A DNA stretch of 64,000 bases, taken from assembly GCA_014898425.1 (NCBI GenBank), contig RCSZ01000019.1:496001-560000 (forward strand), written 5' to 3'. Shown in pieces: positions 12,701 through 23,965 of the stretch. Both the position numbers and the translations under genes were made by a program. The notes under the pieces were generated by a model that saw only the letters and a list, made by a program, of their open reading frames with translations, did not search any database and was not told the DNA's origin. The first letter of the stretch is position 1. Each line of letters opens with the position of its first letter. This DNA comes from Botryotinia globosa. Taxonomy: Eukaryota; Ascomycota; Leotiomycetes; Helotiales; Sclerotiniaceae.

Positions 12701-15700
12701 TAGCATTCATGGTATAAACCAGTAGAACACAACAAAAGTGCCACAAGACCACTGCGCAAAGACCCGTTACCCGTAGATATTACCATAAACGTAGCTCTAC
12801 ATTTGCATATGCATATGCATTGCAGCATGCATGCATGCATACGTACATGAAAAACACTCATCCAGTCACATAGAGTTGCAAACAAGTACCGTGACAGCGT
12901 CAACCCACTCAGTTTTCAAGTCCAAGGGTCCCCGTGTGCGCTTCACCTGACGATATTCCCAATTTCCTCGTTCTGAACCCTTCTTCAATATTCCTTACCT
13001 ATCTAGAATTCCAAGTAGAAACGGCTCAATCTAGACACTAATTCCGAGTTCATTCATTTTACTCTACGCAAGACCCAAGGGGTATCCTTCCTGTCTCGGC
13101 CCTGCTCCAGCTAATACAAGACAATATAAGTGAACAAGTGAAGAGATTTTTATACATCCCGAGTATTTGTGTCCCCCAACCTCCCAGTCTTGTGTTGCGG
13201 CCCAGCCCAGGATCCTCTCATCACCTATGCTTCCCGTAACACTCGACCACAATACCGCATCACAACATACCCGAAAAGCTCCACTTCCTGTACATACATA
13301 CCGAACATCGATGTTTCATAGCGTACAATACTAGGAAAAATGATCCGATTCCCGAGTCTCCGAGTCTATGCTGTATCTTGTACAACCTCTACTGCATATG
13401 ATGCGCATACTAATGCCTGGATTTCTCTAGTGAATTGTGCTAGAAGAATTAAGGTTTGAAAGTGACTTGATCTCATTAGGGTATACAGTTGCATAACCTC
13501 AGTACAGTACACGGTGAAAATTAATGAATAGAAATACAGGACTAGGAGATTTAAAATGCGGTCGCGAATTTGACCCAAACTGCTGGAAATGCTTTGCTTC
13601 CTTTTGACTTGTGGGCCGCTAATCTACACCATTTCATCCCGCGCTGTCCATCTTCTCCGTTCTTGCCAATCGAATTGCTAGTATTTCTAAAGAGCAATAT
13701 TGTACCGAGATACTCATCGGCATTTCCGAAGCTCAACTACACATGTTAGCCTTTAGTTGTCCTCGCGCTTGCTTGCCCCTTCGATTTCCACGGAGGTATA
13801 TCCGTCGCCTTCAGCACCACAAAATGTATCTGTGCTACTAGACATCCAATCACTTGTCAAATTCGTGACTGATAATCAGGGATCCCATCTACGAAAGCAT
13901 AGGGGCAAACTCAAATTGGAAGATCTCGCCCATATCATATATATGATGGTACCATTTGGCGGCGTAAATAAGACATTGAGATCGCGAGATCTTCAAGAAG
14001 AATTAGGTTCTAGACACATATGTCGGTCAAGGTTAGTGTGATCGTACAAAGATCACGGGACTATTGCAGATTGAGTTTGAACTAACCCTTGGATCTGGAG
14101 TCAGAGATCTTCTAAATGCTTTCAACATACCTGTATTACCCTGATAGAAGGAAGTGATGCTTGTCACGGTCAATTTACATGTGGTCTTCGCACCAGAAGT
14201 AAGCCAACATGAAACAAGCTCCATTTACCTTAAAAAAAACATAAAGGTCTCAGGGGGGATATGATGTAAAGATCTTTTATTAAGAATTAAGTAACGCAAG
14301 GCCTACAACCAATTAAAATGCCTAGGCAGTATATAGTAGATAGATAGATAGTAAAATAAATTTATTCTTTCATCTCATCTCATCTCGTCGATCTCCTCGT
14401 CATTCCCATCTAATCCATACTCAACTCTCTACCGAGCGAGATCTCTCATTCCCTTCCCATTAAGATCTCGCGATACCATACAGATGTGTACCCCGTAATT
14501 CCACAAAAATCAAACCCTTGCTTTAGTCCAAATCCCGCAAAATGTACCCAGCACATCCATCCAACCCTCCCAAACCAAGCCACATCAGACCCAAACAAAA
14601 GAATGGAAAACACGTATTTTTTGGTGACCGAACAACTCCTCTCCTATGCGAACCTATAATGCCCACTGCGGCTTGGCCCCTACCGCTAGTGTGTCCAGTC
14701 CAATACAAATGGAAAATGATTGACCCGCTAGCTATATAAACCCCGAATGACAAATAAAACGTAAAGGAAATTGATATGAATGAAAGGAAAACAAATTGAT
14801 GTCTCAAATGACTTGACGGAGTCGCTCAAATGGTATCTCGTAACGGTAAAGATATATCTCTCCTCAACACCTCTGCTACGCAGAAGAATGCAAAGCAAAT
14901 CAAACCATGCTAAGCAGTAATAGACAAATTGTAAAGAAACCAGAAGACTGAAGATCTGCTCTGGCTAGATCGGAGATAAAGCGGTAGCGAAGAGAGACCG
15001 TGACAAATCTGCAAGCCCACCCTCTTATCGTAAAAAGCCGACGGTGGAGCAATAAAGTCGATCTTTCGATGGACTTTCAAAGTAATGATAACCCGTTATC
15101 AACGAGAACACAGAGTTACGCATGGGCGTTCTTGTGTCCAATGTATCGCAGAGTATGGTGTATTGGCCAATCCACGCGAAATAGGCTAAAAATCCGTGAT
15201 GCTCGGGAGTTACTTCCATGCAAGCAATATGCACAATGCAATGCAAGCTATGCATACTTCTCCAAATCGTGCAAAGATATGCCAAGCAAGCAAGGGTAGG
15301 TTCCATAGCTAGGGATGGTTTCCAAGATAGGTGGGTAGGTCTTGCTCATTTGATATGTGTGCCAGTGATGATGCCATATGATGATATGAAACAAGATCTT
15401 TTCGGCATGCCAGAAAAGCCATCGAATAAAGCATATGTAGCACTGATACGAATAAGAAGTCCAAAGCAAGAAAACGGGGAAAAATAACGCAAGGTAAGTG
15501 GCCAAAGGGAAGATTGGTATATGCTAGTACGATAAGATGCAGTAGACAGCAACTGGATTGATAAACGCCACACCACCAATGATTTTTAATAAGTCCAGCC
15601 AGAGCCATCCGTTTCGCCCCTTCCCATCCAGAAAAAACATACGCAATGAAGTCTAAATTAAGTATTGAGAGAGTATTTGAACCCGGGTGTGGTAGTGTCG

Positions 15701-16556
15701 TAGTGCATCAGGTGATACACGAGTAAGATAGATAAGGAATCTGGAGATAGAGAGTCATGCATGTAAACAGTAAGAAACAAGAAAATAAGCGGGTGGCGGT
15801 AACATGGTAGTATGAAGGCTGTGTTATAGAATGAAGATGATTGCGTAGAGTCGGATGAATGGATTTGAAGAGGGTGTGGAGGATGCATGTAGCCATCAGA
15901 GGATCCAGCTGTATATCGATATAGTATAGTCGCAATAGGTAACAAGGTAGTAGAACTGTGGCATTTGTAGGAAGCAGTGGATATTAAAGTCGTAACGAGC
16001 CTTGGTAGTATGCTTAGATCCATCGAAAGCAACGAATAAACAAAAGTGTTTCGTGAGACGCAAGTCGCTTAGAGAAGCAAGTATAACGACAAAACAACCA
16101 AGATGTATCTTTGCATGCCTTGAATGTAGATAATAGTCGTTTCGAAGGTAATGAGAACGTTGATAGGTCGCTTTGTCGATTGGAGATAAATTGATGTGCA
16201 GCAAGGGTTGTCATGGTGGTAGTGCATGGATTTGTGCAAGGTGTGTTGCTGCATGAATGTGCATGTGAGGGTAATACGAGATGACTTCTGCCGAATGAGC
16301 ATCCCATAATCTGGCACTAACCCACTTTCATACCCCATGTTAAAAGAGAAACAACACCCCATGACCAATGGATTCCGTTGCTCGAAAAACGGTAGAGAAA
16401 GAGTGAAAAGCACCACAGCACAAGACACCCACTCAACGCTCTCATACACACCCACGGAATCCCAGGTTCCCTATCAGATGTGATGCAATGAGTCCATAAT
16501 TTGACTTCATCAGCTTATACCTCTCATCCAATAGGACCGCGTAATCGATTCACGAC
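6722..16556. other. Gene-poor interval downstream of medA-like gene
   Basis: Almost 10 kb of ordinary base composition without a gene I can support. Only short open frames (under 130 codons) occur, none with a recognisable domain or consistent splice signals. The part nearest 16556 (about 14500-16556) probably includes the 3' UTR of the medA-like gene. A frame at 13757-14041 (+) is the least repetitive of the small ORFs but is not recognised. A frame at 11739-11984 (+) reads like protein but has no neighbouring exon. An (ATC)n run lies at about 12347-12369 and a short TAGA run at about 14337. Confidence 0.5.
12804..12847. repeat. Alternating purine/pyrimidine palindromic tract
   Basis: Runs of GCATAT then GCATGCATGCAT form a self-complementary alternating tract of about 44 bp. 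Such tracts can adopt cruciform or Z-DNA structure. No gene context explains it. Confidence 0.6.
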
Positions 16557-19008
16557 TCAAGTACGCGGTATCTGCTGACTCTGTTGTTGATGTTGAAGCG
16601 AAGATAAAGCGCGATTTCCATTACCCCCACCAGCCATTGAAGCATCTACAACGTTTCTCGGCGTCTGATGTTGTTGACCTTGACCTTGATAATCAACTCC
16701 TGTACCCGAAGTGCCGGCGGCAGTCGCGGAACTATTTTCAAGATAATTCGACAAGTCCCATGAGCCTCTAGCGCTTGCTGCTACGGCTGCCGCATTTCCA
16801 AGTTGTGCTTGATATTGTTGTTGTGGTGTAGGCATGTGATGTGCAGTTCCTTGTGGCCAATGACTCGATTCTTGTGCACCATGTGGTACTGCGATTCTCA
16901 AATCAGGGGGACCACCCTGATACCCTATTGATTTTTGACTTTGCGGTGAAATTGCTCTTGGTGCGGGAATGTTGGAATTGTAAGATGTAGAAGTTGTCGA
17001 TCCTGATATTGATCGGGGTGAGATTCCTCCATGATGATCACTTGTGTACGGTAAGCCTGCCGACGAAGCTTCCGTAGCGTAACCAGTGGAGCTAACAGGT
17101 GTCAGAAGGGCAGGAGCATGTGTGGGTGGAAGAGTTGAAGCAGGACTGGCGGACTATATATAAATCATCGTTAGTATTGAGTTCGGACCAAGAATTGAAT
17201 ATATCGTGATGCGTGCTTACATATTTGCTGATAATTTTCTTCAAAGCGGGACCTAAATCCTTCCAGTGAAAGACCTTGACGTCCTTTTCAATGTTACGAG
17301 GCTTAGGGTTAGGGAACGCCATGATGACTTTGAAAAACTCCTCGCTGTCAGGCTTTCCTTTGGATACAGTTGCAGGCCGGAACCCTTCCAGATTCCTCCG
17401 TATCCTGTTCTTTTCCTCCACTGTAAACTTTGCCGCGACTAGTGATTCCAGTAGAGTAATAGTATCCACGCTTGTGACATAACAATCATTCTTTTCTTCC
17501 CAGTATATGCAGCTGATCACAACGGATTGAGGCGGTCGTTCATCGGCTGATATAGCGTTGAAAGTGGTCGTAATCGTGCAACCAGATTGTGATCGTTTGA
17601 ATTGAACAAGTCGTCTCTTTGATTCCCATTCTTCTGCAGTCCAATTATTTACCATCATATCACCTAAATCTCCACTAATCTCCAATTTCGCCTTGTTTGC
17701 GTACATTGGGTAAGGATTGTACGTGTGGCCTGCATGAGGTGTGACACCCGGACTTGAGGATTGCAAGGTCGAAGTTCTTATCAAGGCTGGGTTGCCAGGA
17801 GACGGCAGGGATGACATATTTGATCGATGCATGGAGTTGGATGGCAATCCAGGGCTTCGCGCCATACTCGAACCGATCGTTGCGTAGCCAGAATTCCAGG
17901 ATGATACGTGCGGAGAATGAGCTTTTAGGGTGGGTGGCGACGCTGTTGAAGAACTTCCATATCCATAACCCATATTTCTAGGCGCTGACTGGGTTGAGTA
18001 GGCACCGGATCTATTGTACTGAGGCATCATGCTGCTGTAGGCAGAACTTGCTTGAAGATATGGTGAGTAAGAAGATGGCGAGCCATCACTTGAAGAGAAT
18101 GCATAAGGAAAATCCTCCTTTGGCTTCAGCTGTTGGGAGTTACGTTTGGGGGGGCTCCTCATCAATTCCGCGGATTCAGTCGAGATTTTCCTCTTCCTAG
18201 TTCCCTCAAGTGAGTGTACATCGCTTTCGAAAGTGAAATCTCCGACATCAATCTTGGAAATAACATCTCCATCGCCTTCCATGAACATTGACACTGGTAC
18301 TCGAGAAGACGACCAATTTGTAGATGCGAATTGAGGGACTTCACAGGTCACAATATAGTTGCAAACCCCTCCTGACTGATTCATTTTTCTTACTGAAGCC
18401 TGGCATTTTTGATGTCCAAACACCAAGTAAAAGGTCGGCGAGTTCGAGGTTAACAGCTCGTACAAAGTAGTTATGTAGACGCTCACTGGAGTACCCTGAA
18501 TTCCCCGCTGGGGCGAGAACGATGTAACTTCGGGTATCGGCGTAGACCCAACATTCAAGTAAGGTCCCGATTGCTCATCGTAAGTAGTACGTGTGCTACC
18601 CGATCCATAACCTAGCGGAGTCATCTGCCCGGCATTGTGGTAGACTGGTGCCGGAGTAGATGTTGGAATTGAAGACTGCGTTCCATATGAAGGGGTCTGA
18701 TATGGGAATGCATTCTCTGGATATGATCGAGCAGTTTCGTAGCCTACTGTAAAGTTAGTGATTTCAAGGTTCGCATAGCTATTAGCCAAGGTGTGAAGCC
18801 GTTCTTCGCTGTACTAACCATGAAGCTGTGGCGGTTGCGGCTTCCCGTAGGCAGACATTGACAGGATATCTGTCGGGGAATCCGCCCGGGGCACAAGGGC
18901 TCCCTCGTACCCTCCTTCGTGTAAGGCTGTCGTCTCTGGTGATGGATAAGTTTCGTCAATTATTATCGGTCTACCAGAAGATAGGTGTTCGGACTGTATG
19001 GAAAGCAT
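16557..19008 (-). CDS. medA: Medusa (MedA)-type developmental transcriptional regulator
   Basis: Nuclear regulator of conidiophore development, homologous to Aspergillus medA and Magnaporthe ACR1. Recognised from the conserved core after about residue 440: FKRSQSGCTITTTF, ISCIYWEEK, VTSVDTITLLESLVA, FTVEEKNRIRRNLEGFRP, AFPNPKPRNIEKDVKVF. Exons 19008-18819, 18746-17221 and 17153-16557 join across introns of 72 bp (branch CACTAAC) and 67 bp, giving 770 aa. An earlier conserved region (about residues 130-230) and a Ser/Pro/Tyr-rich linker precede the core; the C-terminus is Gln-rich. The 5' end is uncertain: a good intron (18994-19061, GTACGT...TACAG) and short open exons lie upstream, so translation may begin further out than the ATG used here. 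Confidence 0.85.
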
Positions 19009-21654
19009 TGCATTAGCAGGAAGAATATCTTTAACAATGTGAAGTCATGGAATACACGTACGTCGAACAAGGTGTAAGTTGAGTAGGCCAGTTTGGCGGT
19101 GGGGGAGGAGTAAGGCTAAAAGATGCTATCGACACCACAAGAACGCTGAGCAGAAGCTTCTATGAATTGAGAAGTTCTACTGTTGATTATCGAGAATATT
19201 GTAGAAGGCTGGGTCCATGGAAATTGGAGAAATCTTAAAGTGATGAGGTTGTGAAGAGCGAGAACTTGAGTGTTGTTACGCTGCGTATCTATATGAAGAT
19301 TCGAGGAAATGGATTATAATCGGTCAGGGAACTCTCGATAGAAGTGGAGTATCTTGAAAGATAGACTTATTAGGTGACAAAGTATTGGGTGGATAGTGGT
19401 AGTCTGTTAGATAGATCTTGGTACCCTAGATCTCTTAGGTAGAGTGGCTCCTTTCCTGTTTCCGTTCTTGGGAAGAATTAAAGTTCGATCGACAACGACT
19501 TAAAACGATTAATGATGAGATGCCGAGTTTAAGTAATAGAACTTGAGTAGAACAGGCTAGTCGAAGAAGTAGTTTCAGAGCTGAATGCTTTTTCAACAAC
19601 GCTTGTTTTCCAAAGATCTTGACTAGCGATCTTAAGTTCCCGCACTCTAGAAATAACTAGGGCAGAGGCGTAAATCGTCTGAACAAAGTCTCGGGAGCAT
19701 GAAACTAAAATAGTAAGTGTCGATAACGATTCTAAAGGAAACTCTGCGGGTCAATCAGCCTGAGTAACTTTACAAATGATGAAGAGAACAACAGGATTCT
19801 CAAGATGGCTTGACGAGGGGCGTTCATAGCTTAGTCGCATTCATAGTGAGGGTAGGGTGCAGGCACGTACAGGACAAAGAATTTGAAGTTTCTTGGATGT
19901 TCGATAGGATTTACGGATTGCCAGAAGATATGCAGCCACCCGAATGGTCGAACCTTTTAACTGAACCTGTTCGTTGCGAGGCAAATGTCAGTATTCGTAT
20001 ATCAGAAGCATGCCGTCATGATGGATGTTCTGGTGACAAGTTGTTCAGAAAGGTGGTGTAGTAGTGAGTAGGTAGTAAGTAGCATGTGCACATCGACGAG
20101 TGTATACCAAGGGTAGAACGAGAGCCTAGTGGTAAGGTTGCGTGGTGAATGAGGTGGAGGTTATGAATTCACCATCCTAGTCCCGTATATAGAATAGCAC
20201 ATATGACTTCCCAGGTGCAAGGATGAGGATGGTGTGAAAATAAGAATAAATAAAAAGGGTAAAGCGTGAAATACATACAAATGGTGGGTCTAGAAGGCAC
20301 TTGCAGGTTTTATGAGCAACTTAAGTAACTTGTACTGGGCAAAGAAGAATGGCAGTAGTCAGCTAAAAAGGTAAAGCGTGCGTGTGGCCTTTTCCTTGAT
20401 TGCTCAGATCTCGTGTATGGTGCAGAGGCGGCTGATGGATGGCTGATCTGCTGAATGTGGTCACACCAATTTCAACGATTCAGGAAAATGCTTCAAACGC
20501 CTGGAAAAGGCTGGGCCAAATGAAAGGCTTTCTAACTGGTTTCTTTACTCTCCACGGAAGAGAACGCGATCAGGTCCGTTGATGGGATTCTCGTTCTAGT
20601 TTCGAACTTTGATATGGATACTATTTTCCGGCTCTAAATTTTATCCGATTGTGTATTGTATAAATCCAAAAAACGGTTGACGTGTTGTTTGGGATGAAAA
20701 TGGAGGCTTCGAACGGCAGGATTCGGATGCAGGCTAGACACGTTCTTGATATGGGTAGTTGAGTGTGGCTGTTGCCTTTAGAGGATTTGGAATGAGGCAC
20801 TGGTGCTTCGTTGACTCCGAGTCCGGGCAAGAGAACTTTGTCAAGGTTGAGAATATGCGGTCGATATTTTGGTGCAATGCTGCGCAGTTTTGGGTGCTTG
20901 CTGAAGTCTTGAAACTATAGGTTAAGATGTAGCGGGGGGGAAAGGGTTGTGAAAAAAGATATATTCTTAACGCAGAAAGGAATATATATAAATGGTATAA
21001 TATAGTAAAGAGCGTGTCGGAAGTGAAGTGGTAGTGATCACCAATTAGTATTTTATCGAAGGTTGAATTTGATGAGCGAGATATGAAAGATGCGAAGTAT
21101 GCAAAGCCTTTTCTTGTTTTAGAAAAAAAGAAACCAAAGACGTCGAGATTTGTGCATATGTGTAGAAGACCGAGTTAGACAGGAGAGGATCAGAGTAGGA
21201 ACATTAGAGTTTGGCCGAGAGCTTTTCTCAAATTCGATGCTGACTTCGAATATGGATTGGGTAAGGGAGAAGAGTGTTGTTGTTTGAACTGAGATGTAGG
21301 ATGAGTACTAAATCTATGACATGCATTCCCTGATGGAGGGGATAACGAATACGTTTTCTTGCATACGACCGGGTTTCTTTCTAGGAGGAGTAAAGACGTG
21401 GAGTAAGTAGACTTGGGATTTCTATGTCCTTTGGGTTTGAGGAATTTGAAGGCTAAGGTCAAATCTAATCGGGGTTTGTCGTGTGCTTCATTCGATGGAA
21501 GTAGATATCGATACTGTAGGTCGGCGACTGCGGCTTGAATTGATGATGAGATCGAAATGTGAATTGTACTGTATGCCGATTTGTTCAGAATGTGGAGAGG
21601 GAGGCTTTCGACAACCAGCTTTGGATTAGATTGGACAGAAACTGCTTGCTTTTT

Positions 21655-21746
21655 TCTCTTTTCTTTTCTTTTCTTTTCTTTTCTTTTCTTTTCTTTTCTT
21701 TTCTTTTCTTTTCTTTTCTTTTCTTTTCTTTTCTTTCTTTTTTTTT
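21655..21746. repeat. (TTTTC)n polypyrimidine microsatellite
   Basis: About 16 copies of TTTTC followed by a T run: a continuous pyrimidine strand of about 90 bp. It reads through as Phe/Ser/Leu frames that are not genes. Mirror-symmetric polypyrimidine tracts can form triplex DNA. Confidence 0.95.
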
Positions 21747-21939
21747 GGTTCTTGGAATCTTGGTGGTATGAATGAATTTAAAAAAAAATTGATAATTAAT
21801 ATTATTTATTATTTATTTTTGAGGAAGAAAAAAAAGACTGGTACCAAATTTGCAGGAAAAACAAAGGTGCACCAAAAAGTTCATGATGGGAATGTAAATG
21901 ACGGAACTTTACTCTAAGAGGCGGTGACATTTTTCCCTA

Positions 21940-22940
21940 GGGAGGTAGTGGAATGAAGACAAGCCTACAAGGAAAGCAAGCCCACTCAAGCTCAGGGTTA
22001 CAAGTTCGAATAGAATTCTAGAGAGGACCCTTGTTCGGGAAAGGATTATGCTTTGGGTATAGGAGAATTTCCGCTTTTCGCTTTTCGGATGAGTTGCCTC
22101 TTTCTTACAAGTCCCTGTCGAAAGATCTTTTTATTTTCCTTGAGCTTACAAGGAATCATATGGGGGTGATGGTTCTATTACAAGGGGCATCGAAATTTCG
22201 AAAAGGAACTTTTACCCTGTTCATCATTTTCTACTTGACATTTTCAAGCTTGGCTACTTGATAGAAGTACTTCGGTAATCAACTCTACATGGAATAGATC
22301 CACGGGTGAGATGGATGGCCGCGAGATGAGATGTTATTGTCGTACAACGTGCCTAGGTCGTAGTTGCCCGCCCCTGCTACTCCGTAGACCCATCGATTCA
22401 ATTGCGGCAAAGCTATTTGGTGGATCAAATAGGGCCACGACTAACATAAAAATAGTGACAAATTAGAAGCTTTTCTGTCTCTACGTTGCGTATAAGCCTT
22501 TTGAAAGCCAATGACAAGTTGAGGGATCCCTTCTGACTCCCTAGAGGTCTACCCTGTAAACTCTGTTTTCTTCCCTGAGCTTCCCTTGCTTGGAAGTGGA
22601 AGCTATTTAGAACTTAGAAGCCACGGGTACAAGAGAATCCACTGTCCGGAATCCCCCAGAACCTTGAAATAATATACTTCTCCTCCGCTTTGGTGGAATA
22701 ATCGAATGAGATGCATAGGAATTGTATAGTAGAAAGATAGTAGAACGAAAATTGAATGAATTGACGATGATTGAGGGGCAGTCGTTTCATACTTTATTTC
22801 GTTTCCAATTAGGGCTCGGGAATAATTGTTACTTTTTGCTTGGGTCGATGAAGGGGTATTTTCGGTTGACCAAATGATGTTTAATTTTGTTCTCAGCATA
22901 ACACAAACAAAGTAATAATACTCTACAATCAAAATCAATA
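21940..22940. other. Anomalous non-coding stretch, possibly organelle-derived
   Basis: This stretch reads differently from its neighbours: many AAGG/CCTT words and a 111-codon minus-strand frame (22938-22603) rich in Tyr, Phe and Ser with no recognisable domain. By style it recalls plant mitochondrial intergenic DNA. That is an impression from word usage, not an alignment, so confidence is low. Confidence 0.2.
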
Positions 22941-23548
22941 GCGTTACTCTTCACTATTGCGATTTAATCATATTCAATTCTCTACCACACTTTACATGTA
23001 TTATACACCTTTATCATATTCCACATCACGACTCGTGGGAAATTCAAGAAGTGTATGTAGGTAGGTAGTAGGTACTTCCACGCAAAAGCCCACGTAATTC
23101 CGTAATTCCACTTACACTATTCAGCGCGGTACAAAGCAATCCAAAAGTGCGGTACGTACCGTTCATTCATGCCCAAATGAAATATTCCGAAGAAATTATC
23201 ATCTGCCCTTTGGCAACTTGCATCTTGCATACAATGCTTGCATAAATGAGCGTCACTCGACTTTGTACAGACAGTATAAAAGCACCCTTCATTAATATCC
23301 ATGCTTGGCCAATTGTGAAACTTATTCCCTTCCTTTGCTCGGCACTTGGGAAGATCATTCATTTATCTGAGAGACTACTTTGCTACCATGTTAATAACTC
23401 ATCCCTGGCTATCAATTCCCATTTTTCGATATAGCATCTCGGGTCTATCGATTACTATCCAAGTCCGACGATCTCATCATCTGGATCGATTTTAGCTTCC
23501 GGTGAGCTCATCGGAACCGTCAATCTGAACTTCATTTACTGTTCTCTC

Positions 23549-23965
23549 CCGTAGCGCTGGGTCTGCTTACTATCGGTCGTAGTATAGGTATAGACAATCC
23601 CCTCGGAATAGACGCTAATACCCAGAAAGTTCTTGCGCAATATTGTACAGCAGCTCGAGTTTTTCGACATATTCTCCTGGCAACACAAGCACAAATGACC
23701 ACCTCGTCGGAGAAAAATTTACTGCCCTTCTCTGGTCGTTTTCATCGCTTTCGTCGGGTTCGGTCCAGAGCTGCTAAGGCCAGCGGGATGGACGTGGGAG
23801 GCTCGACTCTTTCAGGAATTGATGGCTGTCACTTCTCACGCTGAAATGCTTGGAGCGAGAACTGGTGTTCCAAGAGGCAATATTACTGCTGAACTATTTA
23901 ATCACAAAGTGGATTTTCCCGACCAAGTTTACATGGTTCTAATTGAGATTTTTGATGAATACATT
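23549..23965 (+). pseudogene. Possible decayed gene fragment, two overlapping frames
   Basis: Two plus-strand frames without an initiating ATG follow one another. One, from about 23557, reads LGLLTIGRSIGIDNPLGID and on to about 23760. The other, from about 23717, reads VVFIAFVGFGPELLRPAGW and continues to about 23960. Both have protein-like, non-repetitive composition and overlap by roughly 40 bp, as expected if one coding sequence were broken by a frameshift. The second part looks membrane-protein-like. No family can be named, and no splice pair restores a frame. Confidence 0.3.

Noticed and set aside
15025..16455. Several 75-128-codon minus-strand frames, overlapping each other
   Set aside because: Multiple frames are open at once with no domain; the region follows the medA-like stop codon and fits 3' UTR/intergenic DNA.
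22005..22030. GTTCGAATA word resembling a tRNA B box
   Set aside because: No matching A box, acceptor stem or cloverleaf could be drawn around it; the same is true of the GTTCGAAC words at about 10016 and 25139.
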